Made by a program: the position numbers and the translations under genes. The notes under the pieces were generated by a model. That model was not told where the DNA came from. It searched no databases and saw only the letters and a list, made by a program, of their open reading frames with translations. This document shows, piece by piece, positions 26,027 to 35,673 of a DNA stretch of 64,000 nt (positions are counted from its first letter, which is position 1; the number at the start of each line of letters is the position of its first letter). Location of the stretch: contig NZ_JAACFU010000004.1 of NCBI RefSeq assembly GCF_029051725.1, positions 558,001-622,000 of the forward strand, given 5' to 3'. This DNA is from Bradyrhizobium sp. CSS354. GTDB taxonomy: Bacteria; Pseudomonadota; Alphaproteobacteria; Rhizobiales; Xanthobacteraceae.

Positions 26027-27328
26027 ATGAAGCGGGAACGAATCACTGAAAGCTCGGCGTGGAATGATCCACGGGGGCAGGTGATGAAGACGCCGGATGA
26101 CGTGGCGGAGATGATGCGCCTGAGGGCGTGCGGGTGGGGTGTGAAGCGGATTGCGCGGCAGCTGGGCTGCAGCCATCACACAGTAAAGGACTACGTGGCG
26201 GCGGGCGGGGTGAAGCCATTCAAGTCGCCTAAGCGGCCGAAGCGTCTCGACGGCCTTGAGGGTTGGCTGCGCGAGAGGCTCATTCGGCATCGCGGCAATG
26301 CCGATGTGGTGCGCCAAGACCTGTTGGCCGAGAAAGGCGTGGCAGTCAGCCGGCGGACGCTGCAACGCGCCGTGCAGCCCTATCGCCAGGCGCTGAAGGC
26401 GGAGGCGCTGGCGACGACGCGGTTTGAGACGCCACCGGGTCGGCAGCTGCAGATCGACTTCGGGGAGCGCCTGGTCGAGATCGGAGGGGCGAAAGTCAAG
26501 GCATTCGTGTTCGTGGCGACGCTCGGGCACTCGCAACGGCTCCATGTGCGTGCGTTCCGGGCCGAGAGGCAGGAGCATTGGTTCGCCGGGCTCGAGAGCA
26601 CATTCACGACCTTCAGCGGTGTGCCGGAGGAAGTGCTGATGGACAATCCACGCGCGCTTGTCGTGCGCCACGACGCGGTGAGCCGGTCGGTTCAGTTCAA
26701 CGACAAGCTTATAGCCTTCGCAAAGCATTGGGGCTTCCGTCCTCGCGCCTGCGCGCCATATCGGGCGCGCACGAAGGGCAAGACGGAGAACGGCGTCGGC
26801 TACGTGAGGAAGAATGCGATCGCCGGTCATTCCTTCTCAAGTTGGGAAGCATTCGAGGCGCATCTCGACAGATGGGAGCGTGAGGTTGCGAACGTTCGTA
26901 TCCACGGCACGACCGGCGAGGCGCCGATCATCCGCTTCGCGCGTGAGGAGATACATCGGTTGAAGCCGCTCGGGGGGCAGCCGTCGTTCGGATCGTTGCG
27001 TGAACTGACCCGCGTCGTCGGCAATGATTGCGCCGTCGAAATCGACACGAACAGCTACTCGGTGCCCTGGCGCCTTATTGGCGAGCGCGTGGCGGTAACG
27101 ATCGCGGCCGGCGAAGTCCGGATCCGCCATGGATTGCACCAGGTAGCAGTGCACAAGCAGTCCGAGGGACGCCGGCTGCGGATCGTCGACGCCGCCCATC
27201 TCGATGGTGTCGCTGGGCGCAATGGCGCGGTCCGCCAGGAGATCGCGGCAGTGCTGGATCCGTCTCCACCGCCGTCGTTGTTACGCTCTCTTGCCGAATA
27301 CGAAGCTGTGGTCGGAAGAGGCTTCTGA
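26027..27328 (+). CDS. istA: IS21-family transposase IstA
   Basis: DDE transposase of 433 residues. An N-terminal HTH (GWGVKRIARQLGCSHHTVKD, about 37-56) binds the terminal repeats. The catalytic acidic residues are in LQIDFGERL, VLMDNPRAL and GKTENGVGYVRKN, in the order D, D, E. Length is within the usual range. Its stop TGA overlaps the start of istB by one base, typical of the family, where istA and istB are translated together. Confidence 0.93.
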   Translation: MKRERITESSAWNDPRGQVMKTPDDVAEMMRLRACGWGVKRIARQLGCSHHTVKDYVAAGGVKPFKSPKRPKRLDGLEGWLRERLIRHRGNADVVRQDLLAEKGVAVSRRTLQRAVQPYRQALKAEALATTRFETPPGRQLQIDFGERLVEIGGAKVKAFVFVATLGHSQRLHVRAFRAERQEHWFAGLESTFTTFSGVPEEVLMDNPRALVVRHDAVSRSVQFNDKLIAFAKHWGFRPRACAPYRARTKGKTENGVGYVRKNAIAGHSFSSWEAFEAHLDRWEREVANVRIHGTTGEAPIIRFAREEIHRLKPLGGQPSFGSLRELTRVVGNDCAVEIDTNSYSVPWRLIGERVAVTIAAGEVRIRHGLHQVAVHKQSEGRRLRIVDAAHLDGVAGRNGAVRQEIAAVLDPSPPPSLLRSLAEYEAVVGRGF

Positions 27329-28188
27329 TGGCGTGGGGAAAGAAGATAATGGAAGAAACGATCGATCCGCTCGATGCCATGCTGGCGCGATTGCAGCTCT
27401 CCTGCATCCGCGATCAGCTCGACAGCCTGCTCGACGAGGCGGCGCGCGCGAACCTGTCGGCGCGTGAGACGCTGATCCTGCTGTGCGAGCGCGAGATCGC
27501 ACGCAAGGATCATCGCCGCATCGAGATGGCGCTGAAGCTCGCACACTTCCCAGCCGTCAAGGAACTGGCGGGCTTCGACTTCGAGGCGCAGCCGTCGATC
27601 GATCCCAAACAGATCCGTGACCTTGCCGCGTCACGTTGGATCGCCAACGGAGAGAACGTGCTGTTGCTCGGGCCACCCGGAGTCGGCAAGACGCACTTGT
27701 CGATCTCGCTGGGGCGAGAGGCGATCCTGGCCGGGTACACGGTGCAGTTCACCACGGCGACGACGCTGGTCACAGGTCTTGCCAAGGCCCACGGCGAGCG
27801 ACGCCTGGACGAGAAACTGCTCGCGCTGGCGAAGCCAAAGCTGCTCATCGTCGACGAGCTCGGCTACTTGCCACTTGAACCTGACGCGGCGCATCTGTTC
27901 TTCCAACTGGTCAGCCGGCGCTACGAAACCGGCGCCGTGCTGATCACGTCCAACCGCAGCGTTGCCGAATGGGGTACCGTGTTCGCCGATCCCGTGGTCG
28001 CCACCGCGATCCTCGACCGGCTCCTGCACCACAGCCATGTGCTGACGATCCGCGGCGACAGCTACCGGCTCCGCGCCAAGCGCAGGAGCGGCCTCATCAA
28101 AACGCCGACCGCCGGTGACGACCCTCCAGTCGGCTCCGCCTCCCTCCGGCCCGTCACCGGCGGAAACAACCTTCAACCGAGATCATAA
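27328..28188 (+). CDS. istB: IS21-family helper ATPase IstB
   Basis: AAA+ ATPase of 286 residues that assists IstA in target DNA capture. Walker A is LLGPPGVGKTHLSI (about residue 110) and Walker B KLLIVDELGYLP, followed by ITSNRSVAEWG, all typical for IstB/DnaC-like proteins. It starts at ATG 27328 overlapping istA. The C-terminus is somewhat extended (LIKTPTAGDDPPVGSASLRP) but intact. Confidence 0.93.
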   Translation: MAWGKKIMEETIDPLDAMLARLQLSCIRDQLDSLLDEAARANLSARETLILLCEREIARKDHRRIEMALKLAHFPAVKELAGFDFEAQPSIDPKQIRDLAASRWIANGENVLLLGPPGVGKTHLSISLGREAILAGYTVQFTTATTLVTGLAKAHGERRLDEKLLALAKPKLLIVDELGYLPLEPDAAHLFFQLVSRRYETGAVLITSNRSVAEWGTVFADPVVATAILDRLLHHSHVLTIRGDSYRLRAKRRSGLIKTPTAGDDPPVGSASLRPVTGGNNLQPRS

Positions 28189-28355
28189 TCCCGATGGTGG
28201 GGGCAGTTCTACATGACGCAAAGGGGGCAGTTCCGGATGGCGTTTGACAAACCGCGCTTTACGGAGCTTCGGCGGGGGCGTGCGAACTGCCCGGCGTATC
28301 GGGTGAAGGAGCGAGCACGGATCACGTTGCAGAATATTCGGAGGCGATTAGGTGC

Positions 28356-28373
28356 GTGCGGCGAACGCCGCAC
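28356..28373. repeat. Perfect GC palindrome (copy 1)
   Basis: GTGCGGCG, AA, CGCCGCAC. The same 18 bases and some flank (CGTGCGGCGAACGCCGCACC) recur at 29992-30009. Probably part of a larger dispersed intergenic repeat. Confidence 0.6.
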
Positions 28374-28563
28374 CGGGCTCTGAGGATCAGCCGTTGAGGT
28401 TTCACTTTGCTCCCAACCGGACCTCGGACCGCCTCTTCAGCGGTCGCGCACGGTCGTGAATCCTGCTGACTAATCCCGCCAGTTCGCTATCCTGCGCAGC
28501 GGAGCAGGCCGCAAGATAGACCGTTCCGCTCCGGCGGCCGGCGACGCGCAGGAGCCCCTCTAC

Positions 28564-29046
28564 ATGTTCGACACTCCGCTCCAGAAAAGGGTCGCAGCTT
28601 TTACGATGATCGGTGTGGTCGTCGCGGTGAGCAGTGTGATTGTTGCTTTGCTGGCGTGGCTGATGCCCGACCCATTCGGGCGCTCCAGCCCAGTCCCTCC
28701 TCGCGAGCCCCCGCGTATAGGCGACGTAGCAGCTCGTCCTCCCCCGGTTTGGCAGCCGCCGGCCGATCCGCAGTTCGATGCGCCAGAGAGCTTCCGGCCA
28801 AGGGCAGTCGCTTGGATGTGCAAAGACAATAGTCCCATTAACTTGTCGCACGCGGTGTGGGGGACGTATCCCCCGGGGATTGCAACCATCGAGTACGTCG
28901 ACCCCAAAACGGGGCTGCGCGAGAAAGCCTCATGGCCGAGACTAGACAGTGCATATGCGTGGATTGAGACTATGGTGAAGAATGGCACCTTTTGTCGATA
29001 TCAAGGGAGGTATATGCCCAAGGCAATGTTCGGCAAAGGAGGATAA
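28564..29046 (+). CDS. Membrane-anchored hypothetical protein
   Basis: Protein of 160 residues with one N-terminal membrane segment (FTMIGVVVAVSSVIVALLAW, about 13-32), then a Pro-rich linker (RSSPVPPREPPRIGD) and a globular part with two cysteines (WMCKDN, FCRYQG). The arrangement fits a periplasmic domain held by an uncleaved anchor. Start ATG 28564; no strong ribosome site seen. The family is not recognised and the gene appears alone. Confidence 0.55.
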   Translation: MFDTPLQKRVAAFTMIGVVVAVSSVIVALLAWLMPDPFGRSSPVPPREPPRIGDVAARPPPVWQPPADPQFDAPESFRPRAVAWMCKDNSPINLSHAVWGTYPPGIATIEYVDPKTGLREKASWPRLDSAYAWIETMVKNGTFCRYQGRYMPKAMFGKGG

Positions 29047-29214
29047 TACGTTCGATGCGGCATCCTTGAGCCGGTCTCATTTTGAGAAGTGAGGTTGACC
29101 GAGCCGTGCACGCGAAGCGGCCCGCTGCTCCCCTTCCATCCGCCCGCGCAGGCGAATGGTTTTGTATTGATTCAAATCAACAGCCCCCTTTGGCTCCGGA
29201 CCGAGCTTCGCGCC

Positions 29215-29358
29215 ATGAAGCCGCCCGAGGAACTACGTCCGCGTAAAGATGATCAGCCAATCAGGCCTTCGCGCCTGGAGGAGATGCGCTTGCTGATCGA
29301 AGAGTACGCGGCCGGCCTGCGGGAAATCATCAAAAAGCTGCTCCGTAAGCTGAATTGA
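29215..29358 (+). CDS. Small charged helical protein (47 aa)
   Basis: Starts MKPPEELRPRKDDQPIRPSR and continues LEEMRLLIEEYAAGLREIIK, a strongly amphipathic helix. An upstream in-frame start exists (29089) but the extra part has no protein-like pattern. I have seen similar small open frames in Bradyrhizobium but cannot name a family. Function unknown. Confidence 0.5.
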   Translation: MKPPEELRPRKDDQPIRPSRLEEMRLLIEEYAAGLREIIKKLLRKLN

Positions 29359-29507
29359 GTTCGCCTGAGCTGGCAGCCTCTTCCTTTTTGGGATGGCGCT
29401 TTCGCCCAAGACCGGCGACCTGCGGATAAACTCTCAGTGCCTTCTTAAACTACCCAATCCCGGGCACAAGTTGACAAAACTGACCGCACCTACGGCTGCG
29501 ATACCGA

Positions 29508-29795
29508 TCAGTAGGACGACTGCAACGTAGCCGAAACGGAATTCACTCGGCTGTTCGATGGCATCACTTTCCGTTTGTCGTTACCAACCAATTTTACTAT
29601 TGCCTTATACGCCTGCGTTTCCGCGGTGATGTTCTGATCTATCCAGAAGTAAGCGTAGCCCGTGAGGGCACCTAGAGCTCCGGCCATCGCGGCGCGCGAT
29701 CCCATGCCGGGTTTGAACTCGCCCTTCGAAGACAGGACGATAACCCCGCCCATGACCGACACGAGGATCGTCACCACCAGGCAAAGATTTCCCAT
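29508..29795 (-). CDS. Small membrane protein, hypothetical
   Basis: Protein of 95 residues with hydrophobic segments at 4-22 (LCLVVTILVSVMGGVIVLSS) and 36-52 (AMAGALGALTGYAYFWI), and a basic polar tail. No family recognised. It is divergent from nothing obvious and has no near neighbour; the coding call rests on its two plausible membrane helices. Confidence 0.4.
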   Translation of the reverse strand: MGNLCLVVTILVSVMGGVIVLSSKGEFKPGMGSRAAMAGALGALTGYAYFWIDQNITAETQAYKAIVKLVGNDKRKVMPSNSRVNSVSATLQSSY

Positions 29796-29991
29796 TGCTT
29801 CTTGCGGCGATAGTTCATCTCAGAATACGCGAGATCAAGGGCCCACTTCAGATCCGGCTCCAACTGGCCATTGGACATGTTTCAGATCCCTGCAGCATCT
29901 GCCTGGTTCAAGCCTATCCAGGCTATCCAACCGCAACCACAGGTCGAAGACAAAGGGCCTGGCCGCGTCCGCCAAGGGATCAGGCGGGCGC

Positions 29992-30009
29992 GTGCGGCGA
30001 ACGCCGCAC
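29992..30009. repeat. Perfect GC palindrome (copy 2)
   Basis: GTGCGGCG, AA, CGCCGCAC, identical to 28356-28373, followed by GCGCTCTATTCGCTGCGCTC. It is a dispersed repeat in a stretch (29796-30341) where I see no gene. Confidence 0.6.
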
Positions 30010-30341
30010 CGCGCTCTATTCGCTGCGCTCACCGAACCCGCGGAAAAAGCAGTTTCGGCCCATGCGGGTGACGATCCCTCGCGCAGGATTTTGACGGCAG
30101 CCTGCGGCTGACATCCTCTTTCTCATAAGGGGTCAGGGCGGGCGCTGCCCTCCCTCCCTTGGCGCGCCTTCTACCGGACCGGCAGGGCCGCGTCCGGCGC
30201 ATCCTTCTACGCAAGAGCTGCGAAGGACGCCCCGTCCGCACCCCGGCCAGCCGCGAACGCACACCGACCCAAACCCTCCCGCTCTCGGCGATGGCCAACC
30301 GGGTGCAGGCGCACCCGTATTTTTTATTGAGGAGGGAAGTG

Positions 30342-30977
30342 ATGAGGAGTGACGTTTATCAGCGCGTGACGGACAGCATCGTTGCGGAACTGGAGCGCGG
30401 CGTCAGGCCGTGGCTCAAACCCTGGAACGCGGAGCATGCGGCAGGCAGGATCACAAAGCCGCTTCGCAGCAACCTCATTCCGTACCAGGGCATCAATGTT
30501 CTGATGCTGTGGGCGGAGGCGGTGGAAAAGGGATTTGCTGCGCCGATCTGGATGACGTTCAGGCAGGCGCTTGAGCTTGGCGGGCATGTCCGCAAAGGCG
30601 AGAAAGGCAGCCTGGTCGTTTATGCGTCCAGCATCACCCGCAGCGAAACGGACGAGGCGACCGGCGAGGAAACGGCGCGCGATATTCCGTTTATGAAGGG
30701 CTACACGGTCTTTAACGTCGAGCAGGTCGAAGGCCTGCCGGCGCAATTCCACGCCCCCGCGCAGCCGCGCCTTGAAACTTTGGAGCGCATTGCCCGTGCG
30801 GATGCGTTCTTTGCGGCGACTGCAGCCGATATCCGCAGCGGCGGCAATATGGCGTATTACAGCATGGGCACGGATCATGTGCAGATGCCGCCGTTTGAAC
30901 CCTTCAGGGACGCAGTGCGTCGATCTGCATCTGTCCCGAGCCGTTGCAGCGCACGCAGACCCGGACTACCGTCCTAA
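30342..30977 (+). pseudogene. ArdC-like antirestriction protein, N-terminal half
   Basis: MRSDVYQRVTDSIVAELERG, then PYQGINVLMLW, then a GGHVRKGEKGSLVVYAS block, then MAYYSMGTDHVQMPPFEPFRDA are the N-terminal ssDNA-binding half of ArdC/DUF1738. GGAGGGAAGTG before the ATG at 30342 is a good ribosome site. After FRDA (about 30,915) the similarity ends, and the remaining residues come from the tail of the opposite-strand AAA ATPase pseudogene region. The metallopeptidase-like half is missing; a matching C-terminal fragment lies at 17504-17730. Confidence 0.75.
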
Positions 30978-33573
30978 GCGATTGCGTTCTGTTTCGGGCG
31001 CAGGGCGGCGGCCCAATCAGCAAGCGTCTTTATGTCCGCCATGATCTCATAGGGAGGTGGAACCGCTGCATCCCTGCCGCGTGAGGGATCATGGGCCTCG
31101 ACAAGATCGCTGCATTTTTTGAAATTGTTTCGGTAGACGTCGACGTCGGCGGCTTCGACTGCGGTTACCCGTTTAAGGCTCTTTGGCGTCGATATAATCC
31201 CGATGGCGTAAGATCACTCCGGCGAAGAGAATATCTTCGAGCCCGCGCTCCCAGGAGGCACGCAAGCGATTATAAATTCCGGTATTGCTCTTCGTCATTA
31301 GCGTCGTAGAGCGCCCGCGCAGCGCGCCCGTCCTTCTCCAGTTTATCGATACGATCCTTCAGCGAAGCATGTTGCCATGGGAGACCGTCCGTCACTATGC
31401 CCGTGCCTGATGGCCCGCGTGAGAGGCTGACGAGCTTGCCCGAGCGCCGTGCCTCGCGGCTTTATCGTGCAAGTCGTTTACGAACACCATGTCGTGAGTA
31501 AACACGATAATTTGTCGCTGTTTGCATTCTTTCACTAGCCGTTCGGCCACCTTGTCTCGCCAACGATGATCGAGGGATGTGACCGGGTCATCGAATACTA
31601 GAGTCGACTTATGAGATGCCGTGGCAAGCTCTGCCAGGAACGCTGCGAGAGCTACACAGGTTTGTTCGCCCTCGCTGAGAACACTATGGACTTTGGCTTT
31701 CGGGTTTGCAAACAGGCGCACTTGATAGTTAGGTGAGCCGTATTGGCCGCCTGACCGGACTATCTCTACGCGCACTTTTTCTGCCGCAAGGCTGACGATT
31801 TCGGATTGGAACTGATCGCGCATCTTCGGCGTAATCACGTTGTCCGCGATGTCATTCCCTAGCTTCGTGATGGCGTTTGTCGTCATGTCGTCTGCACACC
31901 GTCTTACAATACGGAGTGTGCCAAGCCGTGCGACCTCCTTGCGGACATTGTCCATAAGTGCCGACACGGCGTCTCGGTCAGCGAGCCCATCGCGCTCTTT
32001 GATCAATTTGGCTCGGCCTACTTCCTGGGCCGCGTCATCGAGTTGAGACGCATAGTCCTGGGCAGCCGTTTCGATAGCTTGCAATTGCTCTTTCGGGGAG
32101 CTGGCGAACGAAGCGAGAGTCAATTGCATTTCCGTCGAGAGCCTCGCGAGGCACTGGCGTCGGCGCAAATCGGCGCTAGCGAGAAAGCGCAATACAGCCC
32201 GCGCGACATCTGGCGTTTGAGCGGCGAGACGGCGGCGCATCGACCCAATGACGCGAATGTCGAGTTTCGACTTTTTTAACGAACTTAACGCCGAAGTGAA
32301 TGCAGCTTCAGCAGCGGTGGCTTGAGCTTCCGCGTCAGCCTTGATGAAAATCTTGAAGGCGGCCTTTGGCTTCGGCTGTCAGCGGTTGATGGCAAAGCAC
32401 GCAGACTTCGTGTTCGCTATGCGGGAAAGCTTTTCTCGGATAAGCGGTATGCTCCGCATAACGGCGCGCGGCCTCCCAAAGCGCCCGCCATGTGGTGCCG
32501 CCGACACCGGAAACGGAAAGTCCTACGAACGCTTTATCTGCTGCTGCAGTCGCCGCCGCTCGTGTCTCACGTGCAATGTCGGCCAGCGACTTAAGTTTAA
32601 GCAGTGCTTCATCAGAGTATGTGACGGCGTATCCGCCGAGGGCAAGAATGAGTCTACGTACGTCGTCGGCGACAAGTCTTTGGGCGGCGGCAGCTTCCAC
32701 TGGATTCTTTTGCAAATCCTCGCGCAGTCTTGCCAGTCGCAAGCCCTCTTGCGCCGTCATTTCGCCCAAGGTTTCGAGCGTAGCCAGGTCCGTATTGTAC
32801 GCGAGCGTCGACAGAATTTTACCGACATCGGTTGTCGGGTTCCAAGTTGGCGTCGCGAACACCGGGTGGCGCGCTGCGCTAAGCTGGGCTTCCTCGGCGA
32901 CGAGAAGCTGTTTCAGTTTCTGGCAGACACCGGCGAGATCGTCCGGAATATCCAGACCAAATGGCCGAAAGGCAACTTCGTTCTTTTCCTGCACATGGAC
33001 CGAGCCACAGTCTCGGTCAAACACGCTGATCGCAGACAGCACGTTATGCGGGCCTGCAGTATCCGACCAAGCAACGGGATAGGCTGCGACGCCGTCCTTG
33101 AGAATGCTAAAGCTGGCAGTGGCTTTTCCCGTCGGGGCCGGTTGATACGCATCAGGCATGATTTCGCCTGCTTTTCGCGCACGGCAGGCACGTTTTAGTA
33201 CGCGTCCGTAACCGGATTTGCCTGCGCCATTAGGACCGTAAACTATCGTTAGGCCGGCTGTTTCAAATGGTAGAGTTTGTCCAGGCGCAAGTTGATTCAC
33301 GCCGACAATGTCGGACAGGCTGGTGATGGTAACAGACGCGCCGTTTGCGGGACTGGCCGGTAGATGTGCGGCTTCCAATGCTACAGGTTCTGGATCGAAG
33401 CCCGTTGCACCATGCTCTTTTTTGCACAGCGCAAGAAGTTCGGCGATAGCCGCATCGTTTGGTGTTCCTACCGCGATGATGCGGCGCAAAGCGTCGCGTT
33501 GCCACATTGGCCGATCTACAGACCAGTCGAGAATAGTTTCGAGAACGGTGCGTGGAGCGGCTGTTGTCGTCAT
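30974..33573 (-). pseudogene. AAA ATPase of PrrC/RloC (AAA_13) type, frameshifted
   Basis: The first 412 residues are open: an RNA/DNA-damage-type AAA_13 ATPase with Walker A VYGPNGAGKSGYGRVLKRA and a zinc-hook-like CVLCHQP. At about 32,349 one extra base (four T instead of three) shifts the frame. The protein continues FIKADAEAQATAAEAA into 281 more open residues with the ABC signature-like VLSEGEQTCVALAAFLAEL and Walker B STLVFDDPVTSLDH. Further shifts near 31,437, 31,280 and 31,180 break the C-terminal part, which can be followed to ...LRPKQNAIA and a stop at 30,974. Related proteins include anticodon nucleases used against phage. Dead unless the shifts are sequencing errors. Confidence 0.7.
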
Positions 33574-33920
33574 CGACGCCCCGTCGTATCGGAAAACTAG
33601 TCCTTATGTTGATAGTCGGCCGCTCCGTCTGACATTTCATCCCGCATGCTTGTGGTTTTATGAAACGGTCGTCCAAACAGGCCGACTCATAAGCCGTGGA
33701 AGTAGACTACAATCGGATATTAAAGGACGAGTCGTTGTTGTATTTTCATAACTATCGTCCTCAGGTTGTAGACCTGAGGTTTTAGGGAGTGGTTGGGCAG
33801 CAATATTTGAGCCTGCGACCTGAAGTTCTCAAGCTTCCGCCCGACTGCGCTATTTCCCGTCATCGGCCGGGATCGATACGGTTGGCGGGGGCGTACTGAT
33901 CGGATTCCAATGAAAAGAAT

Positions 33921-34079
33921 GTTTTTCACGAAATCGACTTTGAGAAATCGTTTTTCATGAGGTACAATAGAAATTCGACCGGAAGGGGTTTGCGAGAAGG
34001 AAAATCGGGGTCGGAGAGCGTTTTTCAGGAGATTTATATTGAGCGTACAATTTTCAGGACCAGTGAGTGTTTTTCATGA
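33921..34079 (+). promoter_or_regulatory. Four copies of GTTTTTCAnGA at the Fic gene start
   Basis: GTTTTTCACGA (33921), GTTTTTCATGA (33950), GTTTTTCAGGA (34020) and GTTTTTCATGA (34069), with a weaker ATTTTCAGGA near 34,050. All are in the same orientation; the third contains the ribosome site and the fourth lies within the first codons of the Fic gene. Such clustered direct repeats often bind a regulator; here they could serve autoregulation of the downstream operon. Confidence 0.55.
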
Positions 34080-35586
34080 CCGCAGGTTGCCGGAGACGGC
34101 CGCCCCGGCGGGTTACGCTGCCCTGATCGACGCTTACAAGCTGCCCGTTCCTGTCCCCCGGACCCTTTCGGCGATTGGTACCAAGCACCGGATTATCGAG
34201 CAGGGTGGCTGGCGCATCTATACACCCCGCCACGCCCCGGAGGACTCTCTTGAGGGACACCTGACTTTTGCTCTCAAGAACGAGGGATTGGACCTTGCCG
34301 TTCTGAATCGGCTTTTTCTCGCCGTGAAGGAAGGGGAGATCGCAGAACTCGTAAAGCAGAAGCCGACCGGCCTCTACACCCGCCGCATCTGGTTCCTGTA
34401 CGAGTGGCTGCTTGGCCGTGAGCTGAAGCTGCCGCCCGCCGACAAGGTCTCATACGTGGATGCGGTCGATACCGATCTTCAGTTCGCAGGGACGGGAGAG
34501 AATTCGGCTCGGCATCGTGTTCGCAACAACCTTCCCGGAACGCCGGAATTCTGTCCGCTCGTGTTTAGGTCTCCTGCGCTGAATGAGTTTATTGCGCAGG
34601 ACTGGAAGGAGCGCGCGCGCGCGGTCGTCAATGCAGTTCCGAAGGACCTGCTTGCGCGGACGGCTGCGTTCCTTCTGTTGAAGGATTCGAAGTCCAGCTA
34701 CGTGATCGAGGGAGAAAGACCGCCACAGGATCGCATTCAGCGATGGGGTCGCGCCATTGGCGAGGCCGGACGTGCGCCGCTCGACGAGCAGGAATTTCTG
34801 CGCTTGCAGAACATCGTCATCGGCGATGAGCGCTTTGTGAAGATGGGTTTCCGCCAGGAAGGCGGCTTTGTTGGTGAACACGACCGGGACACGCAGCGGC
34901 CTATCCCAGACCACATTGACGCCCGGCATGAAGACATTGCTTCGCTCATGGCGGGTTTGATTGCGTTCGACCATAGCGCCGAGAACGATCTTGATCCCAT
35001 CATCGCTGCAGCGGTACTGGCATTCGGGTTCGTCTACATCCATCCGTTCGAGGACGGCAACGGACGCATCCATCGTTACCTGATGCATCACGTTCTAGCG
35101 CGTCGAGGTTTTAATCCTGCGGGACTGCATTTCCCCGTCTCTTCGGCAATCCTTGACAGGATCACCGAGTACAAGGGCGTGCTGGAAAGCTACTCCAGCA
35201 GATTGCTTCCATGTGTCCAATGGGAAGCTACGCAAAAGGGCAACGTAACGGTCCTCAACGATACGGCCGACTTCTACCGTTTCTTCGATGCGACGCCTCA
35301 TGCTGAGTTTTTGTATGAATGCGTACGCCAGACGATAGAGCAGGATCTTCCGAACGAAACCAATTTCCTTCGTAACTTCGACACGTTCCGTGCGGGCATC
35401 GAGAACATGATCGATATGCCGGAACGAACGCTCAACAACCTGTTCGGCTTTCTGCGACAGAATGATGGGCGGCTGTCGAAGCGGGCCCGAGAGAACGAGT
35501 TCGCCGAACTCACTCAAGATGAAGTTACGAAAATCGAGCAATTTTACGCGGACTCATTCGGCCAAAGCAGAACCGCAAGTGACTGA
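34039..35586 (+). CDS. Fic-domain protein (putative AMP/UMP transferase)
   Basis: Protein of 515 residues. The Fic core motif HPFEDGNGR is intact at about 335-343, and an inhibitory motif of the (S/T)xxxE(G/N) type, SYVIEG, is at 220-225, ahead of the Fic core. This would make it a self-inhibited class II enzyme that transfers AMP from ATP to a protein target. The roughly 150-residue N-terminal domain is not recognised. Start is TTG with AGGAG 8 bases before it; no better ATG exists. It is first of three same-strand genes (gap 87, then 52 bases). Fic proteins act as toxins or signalling modifiers; a defence role is inferred from the neighbours. Confidence 0.88.
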   Translation: MSVQFSGPVSVFHDRRLPETAAPAGYAALIDAYKLPVPVPRTLSAIGTKHRIIEQGGWRIYTPRHAPEDSLEGHLTFALKNEGLDLAVLNRLFLAVKEGEIAELVKQKPTGLYTRRIWFLYEWLLGRELKLPPADKVSYVDAVDTDLQFAGTGENSARHRVRNNLPGTPEFCPLVFRSPALNEFIAQDWKERARAVVNAVPKDLLARTAAFLLLKDSKSSYVIEGERPPQDRIQRWGRAIGEAGRAPLDEQEFLRLQNIVIGDERFVKMGFRQEGGFVGEHDRDTQRPIPDHIDARHEDIASLMAGLIAFDHSAENDLDPIIAAAVLAFGFVYIHPFEDGNGRIHRYLMHHVLARRGFNPAGLHFPVSSAILDRITEYKGVLESYSSRLLPCVQWEATQKGNVTVLNDTADFYRFFDATPHAEFLYECVRQTIEQDLPNETNFLRNFDTFRAGIENMIDMPERTLNNLFGFLRQNDGRLSKRARENEFAELTQDEVTKIEQFYADSFGQSRTASD

Positions 35587-35673
35587 CAGCGCATCTCGTT
35601 CGGAGACAGGAAAAACCTCTCTTTCCAGCGGCGGCACGCCCCTTGAAGGGTACGGTCCGCAATTGGAGTGGGG

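Larger units (their letters stand above)
25950..28251 (+). mobile_element. Complete IS21-family insertion sequence
   Basis: About 2.3 kb with istA and istB. Terminal inverted repeats: left TGTCGCGCGCCATGGAAAAC (25950) and right, read inward, TGTCAAACGCCATCCGGAAC. Both continue into ACTGCCCCC, and each end has a second internal ACTGCCCCC copy, as IS21 elements do. The flanks carry a 5-base direct duplication AACCG (25945-25949 and 28252-28256). Both genes are open, so the element may still be active and is probably a recent arrival. Confidence 0.92.

Noticed and set aside
30978..31300. Open frame of 72 codons on the plus strand (31091-31309)
   Set aside because: Antisense to the tail of the AAA ATPase pseudogene, whose protein pattern is clear on the minus strand.
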